64,000 bases of DNA from Pseudomonas sp. NKUCC02_KPG (GTDB taxonomy: Bacteria; Pseudomonadota; Gammaproteobacteria; Pseudomonadales; Pseudomonadaceae). A model generated the notes under the pieces. It did not search any database, was not told the origin of the DNA, and worked only from the letters and a program-made list of their open reading frames with translations. The DNA lies in NCBI RefSeq assembly GCF_019345465.1, contig NZ_JAHKRC010000005.1, positions 124,001-188,000 of the forward strand, read 5' to 3'. Numbering within the stretch: the first letter of the stretch is position 1; every line of letters starts with the position of its first letter. Both the position numbers and the translations under genes were made by a program. Positions 42,076-51,149 of the stretch are shown piece by piece.

Positions 42076-42540
42076 ATGCTTATCGGCGTGTTACTGATCA
42101 TCACCTGGCTTGTCCTGCTGCTGCGCTATCCGGCCAAGGCCTTGCCGGTTTCGTTGGCGGCAGTGTTCGGGCTTGCGGTAGTCGCAGCCTCGGTAGCGTG
42201 GCTGGACAGCCGCGAAAATGCGCAACTGGCACGCCTGGAGCTGCGTATCGTCTATGACCCCGCGCAATGCCCGGCAGACCGGCCATTGCAGCTGACCCTG
42301 AAAAACAGCAATGACGTACCACTGGTCGAACTCGGCTGGCGCATTGCTGCCTATGCTCCGGGCGATACCGTCAACCTTGCCGACAACCTCTATACCGCCC
42401 CTCGCTACCGCGGCCCCGGAGAACTGCAGGCGGGTGCAAGCTGGCAGGATTGCTTGCCGATGCCGCCCCTGCGTGCCGGTTATCGTCCACAAACCCTGGA
42501 ATTCCGGGCCGAACGCCTGCAGGGCAGTTTTTCCAACTAA
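42076..42540 (+). CDS. Membrane-anchored hypothetical protein upstream of SDR gene
   Basis: 154 residues. Two hydrophobic segments (about 1-16 and 22-43) anchor a soluble domain of about 110 residues that is probably periplasmic. That domain has LELRIVYDPAQCPADRPLQL, LKNSNDVPLVELGWRI and LQAGASWQDCLPMPP, suggesting a beta-sandwich; the two Cys (in PAQCP and QDCLP) could form a disulfide. I do not know its function; relatives are remembered next to the same SDR gene in other pseudomonads. The SDR gene starts ten bases downstream, so they form an operon. Confidence 0.8.
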   Translation: MLIGVLLIITWLVLLLRYPAKALPVSLAAVFGLAVVAASVAWLDSRENAQLARLELRIVYDPAQCPADRPLQLTLKNSNDVPLVELGWRIAAYAPGDTVNLADNLYTAPRYRGPGELQAGASWQDCLPMPPLRAGYRPQTLEFRAERLQGSFSN

Positions 42541-42550
42541 GGATTTTTCC

Positions 42551-43375
42551 ATGCTGCGTGTTTTGATCACCGGTTGCTCCAGTGGTATTGGTCGCGCCCT
42601 GGCCGACGCCTTCAAGGCGGCGGGTCATGAGGTGTGGGCCAGCGCCCGCAAGCCTGAAGATGTGGCCCGACTGGCAGCGGCGGGATTTAACGCGGTCCTG
42701 CTGGACGTGAACGACCCTCAGGCGCTGGCACAGCTGGCCGAACGCCTGACACGAGACGGTGGCGGGCTGGACGTACTGATCAATAACGCAGGTTTCGGCG
42801 CCATGGGTCCGTTGCTCGATGGCGGCGTCGAGGGCTTGCAACAGCAGTTTGAAACCAATGTGTTTTCAGTGGTCGGTGTCACCCGTGCCCTGTTTGCGGC
42901 GCTACGCCGCAGCAAGGGCCTGGTGGTCAATATCGGCAGTGTCTCCGGTGTACTGGTGACCCCGTTTGCGGGAGCCTATTGCGCCTCAAAAGCCGCCGTT
43001 CATGCATTGAGCGATGCCCTGCGCATGGAGCTGGCACCTTTTGCCATTCGCGTACTGGAAGTGCAGCCTGGCGCTATCGACACCCACTTTGCCAAAAATG
43101 CCAGTGCCCAGGCCGAACAGTTAATCGACCAGCAGTCCGCCTGGTGGCCCGTGCGTGAGGGTATTCGCGCCCGGGCAAAAGCCTCGCAAGACAACCCCAC
43201 CCCGGTAACAGACTTCGCTCAAGCGGTGCTCAAGGCCGTACAAAAACCTTCCCCGCCGATGGTGCTGCGTTACGGCAATGGCAGCCGTGCCATGCCGTTG
43301 CTGGCGGCACTGGTGCCCCGCAGGCTGCTGCACAAAATCCTGATGAAACGCTTTGGGCTGAACGCATCGTTGTGA
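42551..43375 (+). CDS. Short-chain dehydrogenase/reductase (SDR)
   Basis: 274 residues, classical SDR. Cofactor loop TGCSSGIGRALADAF at the N-terminus, NNAG in LINNAGFGAMGP, and the catalytic Ser/Tyr/Lys set in NIGSVSGVLVTPFAGAYCAS with Tyr and the following K in SKAAVHALSDAL. The basic residues after the second strand (SARKPEDV) point to NADP(H). The C-terminal half resembles the retinol-dehydrogenase-like group of the family. Substrate unknown. ATG 42551, ten bases after the membrane protein. The divergence from the RHS toxin gene suggests no functional link with it. Confidence 0.9.
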   Translation: MLRVLITGCSSGIGRALADAFKAAGHEVWASARKPEDVARLAAAGFNAVLLDVNDPQALAQLAERLTRDGGGLDVLINNAGFGAMGPLLDGGVEGLQQQFETNVFSVVGVTRALFAALRRSKGLVVNIGSVSGVLVTPFAGAYCASKAAVHALSDALRMELAPFAIRVLEVQPGAIDTHFAKNASAQAEQLIDQQSAWWPVREGIRARAKASQDNPTPVTDFAQAVLKAVQKPSPPMVLRYGNGSRAMPLLAALVPRRLLHKILMKRFGLNASL

Positions 43376-43406
43376 TGTCCAGGCACTTGTGGGAACGAAA
43401 CCACGT

Positions 43407-44291
43407 TCAAGCATGGGCCTTCATGAAATCGATAAATACCCGCACTTTCAGCGGTAGATGACGGGTGTCAGGGTAAAGCGCATAAACCCCCTGGCGGGTC
43501 AGTTGCCAGCCGGGCAGCAGCCGCACCAGTCGCCCGGCCCGCAAGTCCTCCTCGACCAGCCAGTCGGGCAAGATCGCCACACCCTGCCCCGTCAAGGCAA
43601 AAGCCTGCAGTACCGATGAGTTTTGCGCTTTGATCCGCGCCCGCGAAGGGTTGGGCTGGTAAGGCCTGACCAGGCCACTGCTCAACTCGGTAATGTTCAA
43701 TTCCCCTACCCGACCATGCTCCAGCCACAGCGTTTGCTCCAGGGCCTGCACGCTGTTGATGGGCGCCACGCTGGCGACAAAGGACGGGGACGCCACGGGC
43801 ACAATCTCGAACGTACTCAACTGCACGGCACGATGACTGGAATCAAGAACCCGGCCCAGTCTCAAGGCCACATCGAAACGCTCCGAGATCAGATCCGCGT
43901 GGGTCGACGATGTCGACAAATGCACATTGAGATCGGGGTGCACGGTGCGAAACAGCTCAAGCGCCGGCACGACCTTGGCCAGCGCATACTCCACCGTGGT
44001 GGTGATACGCAGGGTGCCCTTGAGTTGGGTGTGTTCGCTGCGGGCTTCGTCAATCGCCAGCCTGGCCGCCTGCAGCATGCTCAGGCAATGCACATAGAAA
44101 CGCTCACCGGCCTCGGTGAGGGCCAGCCTTCGGGTGTTGCGCGTCAGCAAGGTCACACCCAGTTCGGCCTCGAGCCGCTTGATATTGAAACTGACCACAG
44201 CACGGGTTTGTCCCAGCAGATCTGCGGCCGCCGTCAGCGAACCAGCCTCGACAACGGCTTTGAAGGTGTCGAATCGATCGAGGCTAACCAT
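43407..44291 (-). CDS. LysR family transcriptional regulator
   Basis: 294 residues. N-terminal winged helix-turn-helix (FDTFKAVVEAGSLTAAADLL, then GQTRAVVSFNIKRLEAELGV), then an effector domain of the CrgA/DsdC-like large group. ATG 44291 (MVSLDRFDTF) is preferred over one four codons upstream. Divergent from an MFS gene with 109 bases between. The gap holds a perfect 23-bp inverted repeat 15 bases upstream of this start, so the regulator very probably binds there and controls both itself and the transporter. Confidence 0.93.
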   Translation of the reverse strand: MVSLDRFDTFKAVVEAGSLTAAADLLGQTRAVVSFNIKRLEAELGVTLLTRNTRRLALTEAGERFYVHCLSMLQAARLAIDEARSEHTQLKGTLRITTTVEYALAKVVPALELFRTVHPDLNVHLSTSSTHADLISERFDVALRLGRVLDSSHRAVQLSTFEIVPVASPSFVASVAPINSVQALEQTLWLEHGRVGELNITELSSGLVRPYQPNPSRARIKAQNSSVLQAFALTGQGVAILPDWLVEEDLRAGRLVRLLPGWQLTRQGVYALYPDTRHLPLKVRVFIDFMKAHA

Positions 44292-44305
44292 GCAACATCC
44301 CACCT

Positions 44306-44328
44306 ATTGTCAAAATATTTTTGACAAT
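44306..44328. promoter_or_regulatory. LysR operator between regulator and MFS gene
   Basis: ATTGTCAAAA, TAT, TTTTGACAAT: perfect arms of 10 with a 3-base centre. It contains the T-N11-A pattern of LysR sites and lies between the two divergent starts. Confidence 0.75.
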
Positions 44329-44400
44329 CTAGCAGCGAGCGGACGGTTCCTCCACACGCAAAAGCTGCTTACTGTGCGGCCTCCAGTCAAGGAGCCGACC

Positions 44401-45624
44401 ATGGCCTACCGCAACAAAATCGCAGGGGTGTATCTACTGGGCTTTGCGCTGGACCTGGTCAACATGTTCGCCGCCTCGATTGCCTACCCGGACATCAGCC
44501 AGGAGCTGCAGGCTTCAGTCACTCAGCTGGCGTGGATCGGCAATGCCTACATGCTCGGGCTGATCCTGATCATCGTGCCCAGTGTCTGGCTGACACAGCG
44601 GGTGGGGGAAAAACGCCTGATCGTACTTTCCCTGCTGCTGTTCAGTGTGGCGTCGTGGTGCGTGGCCCGGGCGGCTTCGATCGAGGCACTGATTGGCTGG
44701 CGCCTGCTTCAGGGGCTCGGTGGCGGACTGCTGATACCGGTCGGTCAGGCCATGGCCTATCGGCACTTTCCGATCCGTGACCGGGCGCGCCTGACTTCAG
44801 TGATCTTGCTGGTAGCCCTGCTGGTGCCCGCACTCTCGCCAGCTCTGGGGGGCTGGATGGTCGAAGCGATGTCCTGGCGCTGGGTGTTTTACGCCAATCT
44901 GCCGCTGGCCCTGCTCACCCTGCTGCTGGCCGGTTATTGGCTAAAATCCGAACCACGCCTGCAAAACCCGCCTCCTCTGGATTATCAACGTGTCCGGGCG
45001 GGCGCCATCGGCATGGGCCGCTTGCTCAAAGGCCCGTTGCTGCAAGTGGCGATGCTTGCCTACCTGTTTATTCCCGGCATTTTTATCGGCACGCAACTGG
45101 TGAGTATTTTGTATTTGCACCAACTGGGTTTCAGCGCCACGCAAACCGGTGCGCTGATGCTGCCCTGGGCGCTGGCGTCGGCGCTGGGCATTACATTGAG
45201 CCGTTACCAGTTCAACCGCCTTGGCCCCAAACCCTTGTTGCTGCTGGGCATGAGCGCACAAGCCGTGGGCATTGCCCTGTTGATCCAGATCGATGCTTCC
45301 AGCACCTGGCTGCCAATGGCGCTGTACGCACTGATGGGATTTGGCGGCAGCCTGAGCAGCAGTACCGCGCAGAACACGGCATTTATCGACATCTCGCCCG
45401 AGCACATGGGTCATGCCAGCGCACTCTTCAATATCAACCGTCAGTTGAGTTTTCTGCTTGGCCCGGCGCTGATGATGGCCCTGTTTGGTGCATTGACCGC
45501 GATCACCTCGACGCACCACGCCTTTGCCCTATGCTTTGCCATCGGGTGCGCATTGACGCTGGTGCCGCTTATTCCCGTTCTACGCCTCAATACACCCCGC
45601 GTGCTTGCCTTGCTCGCACCCTGA
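44401..45624 (+). CDS. MFS transporter, drug-efflux type (DHA)
   Basis: 407 residues with about 12 membrane helices. DLVNMFAASIAYPDISQELQ and WIGNAYMLGLILIIVPSVWL, then the motif-A-like WLTQRVGEKRLI and motif-C-like LVPALSPALGGWMVEAMSWR, place it among proton-driven multidrug exporters of the EmrB/Bcr type. Substrate unknown. Start ATG 44401 behind AAGGAG. It is divergent from a LysR regulator and followed after 13 bases by a SnoaL-like gene, so efflux plus a small enzyme may be one regulated unit. Confidence 0.92.
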   Translation: MAYRNKIAGVYLLGFALDLVNMFAASIAYPDISQELQASVTQLAWIGNAYMLGLILIIVPSVWLTQRVGEKRLIVLSLLLFSVASWCVARAASIEALIGWRLLQGLGGGLLIPVGQAMAYRHFPIRDRARLTSVILLVALLVPALSPALGGWMVEAMSWRWVFYANLPLALLTLLLAGYWLKSEPRLQNPPPLDYQRVRAGAIGMGRLLKGPLLQVAMLAYLFIPGIFIGTQLVSILYLHQLGFSATQTGALMLPWALASALGITLSRYQFNRLGPKPLLLLGMSAQAVGIALLIQIDASSTWLPMALYALMGFGGSLSSSTAQNTAFIDISPEHMGHASALFNINRQLSFLLGPALMMALFGALTAITSTHHAFALCFAIGCALTLVPLIPVLRLNTPRVLALLAP

Positions 45625-45637
45625 CCTGGAGATCCTG

Positions 45638-46033
45638 ATGACTGATTATGCGAGCTACTTCGACCTTGTAACCGAAACCCACGTCGAGATTGAAGGCTGG
45701 TTTTCCGGGCTGGAGCCCGGCGTGTTGCCAGTTCTACTGGGACGTTTTTCGCCGCAGTTTTCGATGATTGCACCCAGCGGCACAGTGCTGGATATCGATG
45801 GCGTTGAAGCACTGTTTGAACAACTGCGCGGTGCGCGCCCGGGCCTGAACATCACCCTCAGCGAGTTCAAGGGTATTGCCCTGCACGCGGGCGGTGCAGT
45901 GGTCAGTTACCGCGAGCTGCAGGAAGAGCATAACGGCAACCGCACCGACCGCCGCGCCACCGTGGTATTCGAGAAAGACGCCAGCGGCAAGGTACTGTGG
46001 CGGCATTTGCACGAGACGTTTTGCGCGGTTTGA
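45638..46033 (+). CDS. SnoaL-like / DUF4440-type protein
   Basis: 131 residues, NTF2-like fold by pattern: an N-terminal helix (YFDLVTETHVEIEGWFSG), strands with FSPQFSMIAPSGTVLDIDG, helix VEALFEQLRGARPG, then paired strands VVSYRELQEE and RATVVFEKD, ending in WRHLHETF. No catalytic residues can be named. Start ATG 45638 behind CTGGAG, 13 bases after the MFS gene, so co-transcription is likely. A REP-A pair follows. Confidence 0.85.
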   Translation: MTDYASYFDLVTETHVEIEGWFSGLEPGVLPVLLGRFSPQFSMIAPSGTVLDIDGVEALFEQLRGARPGLNITLSEFKGIALHAGGAVVSYRELQEEHNGNRTDRRATVVFEKDASGKVLWRHLHETFCAV

Positions 46034-46050
46034 ACCCCGGTCTCGATCGT

Positions 46051-46135
46051 GTGGGGGCGGGCTTGCTCGCGATGCAGTCACTGCGCAGTTTCAGTTAAAC
46101 GGCGTCGTGGCCATCGCGGGCAAGCCCGCTCCCAC
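46051..46135. repeat. REP-A inverted pair
   Basis: GTGGGGGCGGGCTTGCTCGC and the reverse GCGGGCAAGCCCGCTCCCAC flank about 42 bases, between convergent genes; the last base lies next to the adaptor gene stop at 46137. Confidence 0.9.
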
Positions 46136-46136
46136 A

Positions 46137-47000
46137 TTACTCGGCCTTGCCCTGATCCACGATCACCGTACACGTCGTACCCGCTGCCAGCAGGAAACCT
46201 TCCGGGATTTCATCGATGTGGATGCGCACCGGCACCCGCTGCGCCAGGCGCACCCAGTTAAACGTAGGGTTTACGTCCGCCACCAGTTCACGGCTCTCGG
46301 GGTTGTCGCGGTCGTAGATGCCGCGGGAGATGCTCTCGACGTGGCCTTTCAACACTTCACCGCTCATCATTTGCAGATCGGCTTTGTCGCCCACGCGGAT
46401 GTGCGGCAGCTTGGTTTCTTCAAAAAAGCCATACACCCAGAACGAATCCTGGTCGATCACGGCCATTTTCGGATCCCCCACCCGTGCATAGTCACCGCGA
46501 TGCACATTGAGGTTAGTCACATAGCCGTCGACGGTGGCCAACACTTTGGTGCGCTTGAGATCGAGCTGCGCAGCGTCCAGTTGAGCCAGGGCGTGCTGAT
46601 AATCGGCCAGGGCCGAGTCGGCGATGTTGCTGGCGTCGTCACGGTTTTCGCGGGAGATCACCAGACTGTCCATGTCGGCCCGGCGATGGGCGTTGACCTT
46701 GCGCATTTCCCAGGTCGCCTTGCGGGATGCCACCAGGGACTGTGCCTGCCTGACCACGATCTGGTAATGCTCGGGGTCGATTTCCAGCAGCACGTCGCCC
46801 TTTTTCACCCACTGGTTATCCTTGACCGGCACGCCGACCACATAGCCGTTGACGTCGGCCGCAACGTTGATGATATCGGCCCGCACCCGTCCATCACGGG
46901 TCCACGGGGTGTTCATGTAATGTTCCCACAGGGTTCGGCCGATCCATATCGCAAGGGCCAAAACCAGCAAGGTGGCGAGCAGGCTGAAGAACTTTTTCAT
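46137..47000 (-). CDS. HlyD family periplasmic adaptor (AaeA-like)
   Basis: 287 residues. One N-terminal membrane anchor (about 5-22) followed by WTRDGRVRADIINVAADVNG, the strand that opens AaeA/EmrA-type membrane-fusion proteins. The helical hairpin is at about 65-150 and the barrel-type strands come after (VDGYVTNLNVHRGDY and DQDSFWVYGFFEE). It should join the inner-membrane FUSC protein to the outer-membrane channel. ATG 47000 (MKKFFSLLATLL). Last gene of the efflux operon, ten bases after the DUF1656 gene. Confidence 0.93.
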   Translation of the reverse strand: MKKFFSLLATLLVLALAIWIGRTLWEHYMNTPWTRDGRVRADIINVAADVNGYVVGVPVKDNQWVKKGDVLLEIDPEHYQIVVRQAQSLVASRKATWEMRKVNAHRRADMDSLVISRENRDDASNIADSALADYQHALAQLDAAQLDLKRTKVLATVDGYVTNLNVHRGDYARVGDPKMAVIDQDSFWVYGFFEETKLPHIRVGDKADLQMMSGEVLKGHVESISRGIYDRDNPESRELVADVNPTFNWVRLAQRVPVRIHIDEIPEGFLLAAGTTCTVIVDQGKAE

Positions 47001-47010
47001 CGGATCGGTC

Positions 47011-47211
47011 TCAACGGTAAACAGTGAGCGCCATGGCGCCAAAAAGACAGGCAAACAGGCTCAGACGCAGCAGCGCCGGGTGCCAGAAGAAGCGGTACAG
47101 GTCGTAGCCGGAAAACAGTCGGTCAAAGCCCCATGCCAACCCCGCCGCGATAAAAAACATCAGGGTCATGGTGGGCATGTAGACGCCGTGGAAGGCGATT
47201 TCACGAGGCAT
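47011..47211 (-). CDS. DUF1656 small membrane protein (AaeX-like)
   Basis: 66 residues with two membrane helices (about 10-28 and 43-62). The opening REIAFHGVYMPTMTLMF is typical of DUF1656/AaeX, found between AaeB-like and AaeA-like genes in aromatic-acid efflux operons. Role unknown; it may help assemble the complex. Its start lies inside the last codons of the FUSC gene (stop at 47201) and the adaptor gene follows closely. Confidence 0.93.
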   Translation of the reverse strand: MPREIAFHGVYMPTMTLMFFIAAGLAWGFDRLFSGYDLYRFFWHPALLRLSLFACLFGAMALTVYR

Positions 47212-49387
47212 GTTCTAGTCCTTGCGGCTGGGCGTAGGCGGCCAGCGGCGATTGCGGGTCGAGCAGTGAAGTACGGATAAAGTGCAGGTAGCTTTGCACC
47301 CGGACCAGCGCCGAGGTGTCGAAGTTGCGGGCAAACGGTTCGTCGGTGGATTGCACCCGGCCAATGGCGTGGTCGACGGCAATCAGCGCACGCTCCAGGT
47401 TGCTCTCGCTGGGGGCGATAAACAGCCGGACCAGTGCCCGGCCCATCACCCGAATGGCCTGACGCCACGGCTGGGCCGGGGCGTAAGCCGGGTGAACCGG
47501 CAAAATCGCCTGCTCTTTACGCAACTCGATAATCGCGTGACCGACTTCCAGCACCACAAACATCCAGCGCAACAGTTCACGCTGTACCTGGGGTTTGCCG
47601 GCGGCCAGGCCATAGGCCTGGTGCATCAGGTCGCGGGTACGACTTTCCAGGCTGGAGCTCAGGCCACGCAACTTGCCGCTGATGGCGTACACCACTTGCT
47701 CGCGCAGGTCCTGCTCCAGACGGCTCCACAACCAACGGCTGTTGGGCGGCAAAATAATTGCCCCCGCAGCAGCGCAGACCAGCATGCCCAGCACCATTGC
47801 GATGTAGTCATTGATGAACTGGTACGGGTTGTAGATCGTCAGGTTGTCGGGGACCGAACCGATGCTGAAAAAAATCAGCAGGCCCAGGCCGACCCCGGCG
47901 TAATTGGCCCGCGAAGTCAGGAACGAACCAAAAACAATCACCGGCGTCAGCACCAGGCACAGCAGCGGGAAGCCGTCGATGTTGGGGAGTACGAAGAACA
48001 TTTCGACAAAACCCACCAGCGCCCCGATAAAGGTGCCGCAAGCCATCTGAAACGCCATGCGCTTGGGGTTTGGCGTGGCGGCAGACAAGCCCACGGTGGC
48101 GGCAGCGACCAGGGTCATGGTGGCGCCGCTGGGCCAGGCGGTCATTACCCAGTAGGTGCCGAGCACCACCAGAATGAACGCGGCCCTGATCCCCGAGGCA
48201 GCGGCAGACCACCAGTTGGTTTGCGAGATAAAGGGCTGATCCCAGCGCTCCCGTTCGTGGGTGTGATCGGCCAGCGAGGCGTGGGTCAGTGCATAGTTGT
48301 GCAAGTCATCGACAAAACGGAACAACAGCTCGTAAGCCGTATTGAAGTCCAGAAGGTCCGATGAGCCGGGCTCACTTTCCAGGAACTTCACCCGCAGTGC
48401 ACGGACGTGCCCCGGCAGGCTCGCCTTGAACACATCCAGTTGCTCGGCCAGCAAGGCCGCATCTTTATCGGTCATCGAGCGACCGGAGTAGGTGTCGAGC
48501 AATTGAGCGAGCATTTCCAGCTCGGGCTCAATGGCCGACACCACGTCCACCACGCCACGGCTGCGCAAACGTGCGAGCAACTGGTGCAGGGCATTGAAGC
48601 GCGTGGTGATGGCCATGAACTCGCTGTTCAGGCGGCTCAGGCGGCCACTGCGACGACGCATGTGCGGGTCTTCAAACACCGTTACGCTGCGCATGCCTTC
48701 CAGCCCTACGCTCTCAGCGATAAAGCGCACATTACTGGCTTCATAAGCCTCCTGGGAGGACTGGCCGCGCAAGCCTTCGGCAACGAAACCGGCGAACACA
48801 CCAAAGCGCTTATACAGCGCGTCATGCATGGCCGCGCCTGCGGTTTTAGGCAAAATGGCAGCGCTGACCACCGTGGCACACAGGATGCCCAGCGAGATCT
48901 CGAGCACCCGCCACACCGCAGCCATGAAGGCCCCTTCAGGATGCGCCAGCGCAGGCAGGCCAACCATAGCCGCGGTGTAGCCGGCCAGCACAAAACCATA
49001 GGCGCGAAAGTTGCGGCAACGGGCTGCACCGGCCGAGCAGATACCTACCCAGATCGCCATCGCACCGAGAAACAACACGGTGTTTTGTGCAAATAAGGCG
49101 ATCAGCGCGACCATCACTGCCGAGCCGGTCAGGGTGCCCAAAAACCGGTAAAAGCTTTTGGCGAACACCTGGCCACTTTGCGGCTGCATCACGATAAACA
49201 CGGTGATCATCGCCGTGCGCGGTTGCGGCAGCTCAAGACGCATGGCCAGCCACAGGGTCAGGAAGGCCGCGACCAGCACTTTGAAAATATGCACCCAGGT
49301 CACGCCATCACTGCGTGCCCAGTCAAAAAAGCCACGGCGCCATTCCAGGGAATACAGCCAGCGTACCGGGGCGGGCAAGTGGTTCAT
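47201..49387 (-). CDS. FUSC family inner-membrane efflux protein (AaeB-like)
   Basis: 728 residues. Two similar membrane blocks of about five to six helices each (roughly 25-180 and 380-530), each followed by a soluble domain, as in AaeB, the aromatic carboxylic acid efflux pump. LELPQPRTAMITVFIVMQPQ and SGQVFAKSFYRFLGTLTGSA are clear FUSC signatures; the second block has TMTLVAAATVGLSAATPNPK. Together with the adaptor and outer-membrane factor it forms a three-part exporter. It starts about 30 bases after the outer-membrane gene. Confidence 0.94.
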   Translation of the reverse strand: MNHLPAPVRWLYSLEWRRGFFDWARSDGVTWVHIFKVLVAAFLTLWLAMRLELPQPRTAMITVFIVMQPQSGQVFAKSFYRFLGTLTGSAVMVALIALFAQNTVLFLGAMAIWVGICSAGAARCRNFRAYGFVLAGYTAAMVGLPALAHPEGAFMAAVWRVLEISLGILCATVVSAAILPKTAGAAMHDALYKRFGVFAGFVAEGLRGQSSQEAYEASNVRFIAESVGLEGMRSVTVFEDPHMRRRSGRLSRLNSEFMAITTRFNALHQLLARLRSRGVVDVVSAIEPELEMLAQLLDTYSGRSMTDKDAALLAEQLDVFKASLPGHVRALRVKFLESEPGSSDLLDFNTAYELLFRFVDDLHNYALTHASLADHTHERERWDQPFISQTNWWSAAASGIRAAFILVVLGTYWVMTAWPSGATMTLVAAATVGLSAATPNPKRMAFQMACGTFIGALVGFVEMFFVLPNIDGFPLLCLVLTPVIVFGSFLTSRANYAGVGLGLLIFFSIGSVPDNLTIYNPYQFINDYIAMVLGMLVCAAAGAIILPPNSRWLWSRLEQDLREQVVYAISGKLRGLSSSLESRTRDLMHQAYGLAAGKPQVQRELLRWMFVVLEVGHAIIELRKEQAILPVHPAYAPAQPWRQAIRVMGRALVRLFIAPSESNLERALIAVDHAIGRVQSTDEPFARNFDTSALVRVQSYLHFIRTSLLDPQSPLAAYAQPQGLEHAS

Positions 49388-49417
49388 CTACAGGCTCTCA
49401 AAATGGCCATCGGGGGG

Positions 49418-50929
49418 TTAGTGATTGAACAGCGCCATGACGGCCGGGGGTTTGTCGGGGACATAGCGATCATCCCTGGGGACATCAAAACCTGCCCCAA
49501 GGCCGCCACCCAGAGCAGTTACCAGCTCGGCATGGGCACTCAGGCGGGCCGCCTGGACCTGCTGCTCGATCTGCTGCTGCTTGAACAGCAGGGTTTGGGC
49601 ATTCAGTACGTTGAGGTAGTCGGTCAGCCCGCGCTGGAACGCGACCACGGCGATGTCATAGGTTTTCTGTGCCACTTGCACCGACTCGGCGGCGAAGACC
49701 TGCTGTTTTTCCATCGATTCGCGCTTGATCAACTGATCTGAAATACCCTTGAGCGCTGTCACCAGCGTCTGGTTGTACTTGGCCACGGCCATGTCGTAAC
49801 CACCGGACGCCACGCCCAGTTCCGAGCGCAGACGGCCGCCGTCAAAAATCGGCAGCGAAATCGCCGGACCGACGTTGTAGTTGAGTTTCTTGCCGGTCAA
49901 AAAGCCCAGCGCGCTCCCCCCGGTGGCCATGAAACCGATGCTGCCAACCAGGTCCACGTTGGGGTAGAAGCCGGCATGGGCGACATCGATGCCTCGGGCC
50001 TGCGCCGCCACTTCCCAGCGGCTGGCGACCACGTCCGGACGTTGGCCCAGCAATTGCGCAGGCAAGGCCGATGGCAGCTTGAGTGCCGTGTTCAAGGCAA
50101 GGGTCGGACGTTTCAGCCGTGCGCCCTCGCCCGGACCTTTACCGGCCAGCGCCGCCAACTGGTTGCGGGTCAGGGCGATTTCTTCTTCCCGGGCGTCAAT
50201 CTGGCGATGGATCTCGGGCAGCGGCGCTTGCGCCTGACTGACTTCAAAATGTGTACCGATGCCGCCGTCCAGACGCTTTTGCGCCAGATCGAGGATCTGC
50301 TCCTGCTGATGCAGGGTCGATTCGATGATGTCGAGCTGAGCGTAATGCAGGGACAGCTGGATATAGGCGCGAACCACATTGTTCTGCAGTTCGAGCTGGG
50401 CCTGACGGGCCTCTGCTGCACTCATGTGCGCCATGTCCAGGGCCTGCTCGGTGGCATTGCTTTCACGGCCCCACAGGTCCAGCGCAAAGCTGAAGCCCAG
50501 TGCGGCGTTGTTGTCCCAGGTCGTGGAGTTGTCCAGCGCGCCGGGGCCATAGAACTGGTCCGACGGCCAGTTGTGCCGCTTGAGGGTCGACTCACCGTTG
50601 ATTTGCAATGACTCGGCCGACTCGGCAACCCCCGCCATCGCCCTGGCCTGGCGTACTCGGGCAGCAGCCATTGCCAGGGTTGGACTACCCTGAACAGCCA
50701 GACTGACCCACTCATCCAGTTGCGGGTCGCCGTAAGCGTGCCACCATTGGGCTTTGGGCCAGTTTGCGTCTTTCGCGGCGCTTTGAATCGCCTCGTCGGT
50801 GGCCAGGGCATTGGCTGGCAACATCGTGCCCTTGGGCGCAATACCACCAAAACCGATGCAGCCATTTAATGCTAACGATAAAGCCAGAACACTGAGGGCT
50901 TTAAGCTCTCTGCTGATGCGACGCTGCAC
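49418..50929 (-). CDS. Outer-membrane efflux lipoprotein (NodT/OprM family)
   Basis: 503 residues. A short signal peptide ends in the lipobox LALNGC (Cys24), so the protein is a lipoprotein. Two repeated outer-membrane-efflux domains follow: SPTLAMAAARVRQARAMAGV in the first, and LLGQRPDVVASRWEVAAQAR with FYPNVDLVGSIGF in the second, the typical TolC/OprM pattern. GTG 50929 is selected because AGGAA precedes it and the signal peptide starts there; a frame to 51010 would add 27 unsuited residues. First gene of the efflux operon, divergent from a LysR gene. Confidence 0.9.
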   Translation of the reverse strand: MQRRISRELKALSVLALSLALNGCIGFGGIAPKGTMLPANALATDEAIQSAAKDANWPKAQWWHAYGDPQLDEWVSLAVQGSPTLAMAAARVRQARAMAGVAESAESLQINGESTLKRHNWPSDQFYGPGALDNSTTWDNNAALGFSFALDLWGRESNATEQALDMAHMSAAEARQAQLELQNNVVRAYIQLSLHYAQLDIIESTLHQQEQILDLAQKRLDGGIGTHFEVSQAQAPLPEIHRQIDAREEEIALTRNQLAALAGKGPGEGARLKRPTLALNTALKLPSALPAQLLGQRPDVVASRWEVAAQARGIDVAHAGFYPNVDLVGSIGFMATGGSALGFLTGKKLNYNVGPAISLPIFDGGRLRSELGVASGGYDMAVAKYNQTLVTALKGISDQLIKRESMEKQQVFAAESVQVAQKTYDIAVVAFQRGLTDYLNVLNAQTLLFKQQQIEQQVQAARLSAHAELVTALGGGLGAGFDVPRDDRYVPDKPPAVMALFNH

Positions 50930-51149
50930 TGCTGCAAATTCCTGAAAAGGAGGGGGGGGTCTTGAGATAGAGAAGTCTATGGCTTGGCAGGCACCACGAT
51001 AAGCGGGCATAAATGTGAATCTTTATTACCGTTCTTGGGATAATCCGTTAGTCGAATGAAAACCGGCCAGTAATGTCCGAAACTTCATGTCACAATTTGT
51101 TGATGTGTAATCGGTTGCTGTCCCCTATATCGCCCCTTGAGAGCACTTC

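Noticed and set aside
47282..48364. 360-codon plus-strand open frame
   Set aside because: Antisense to the FUSC gene; no domain and poor composition.
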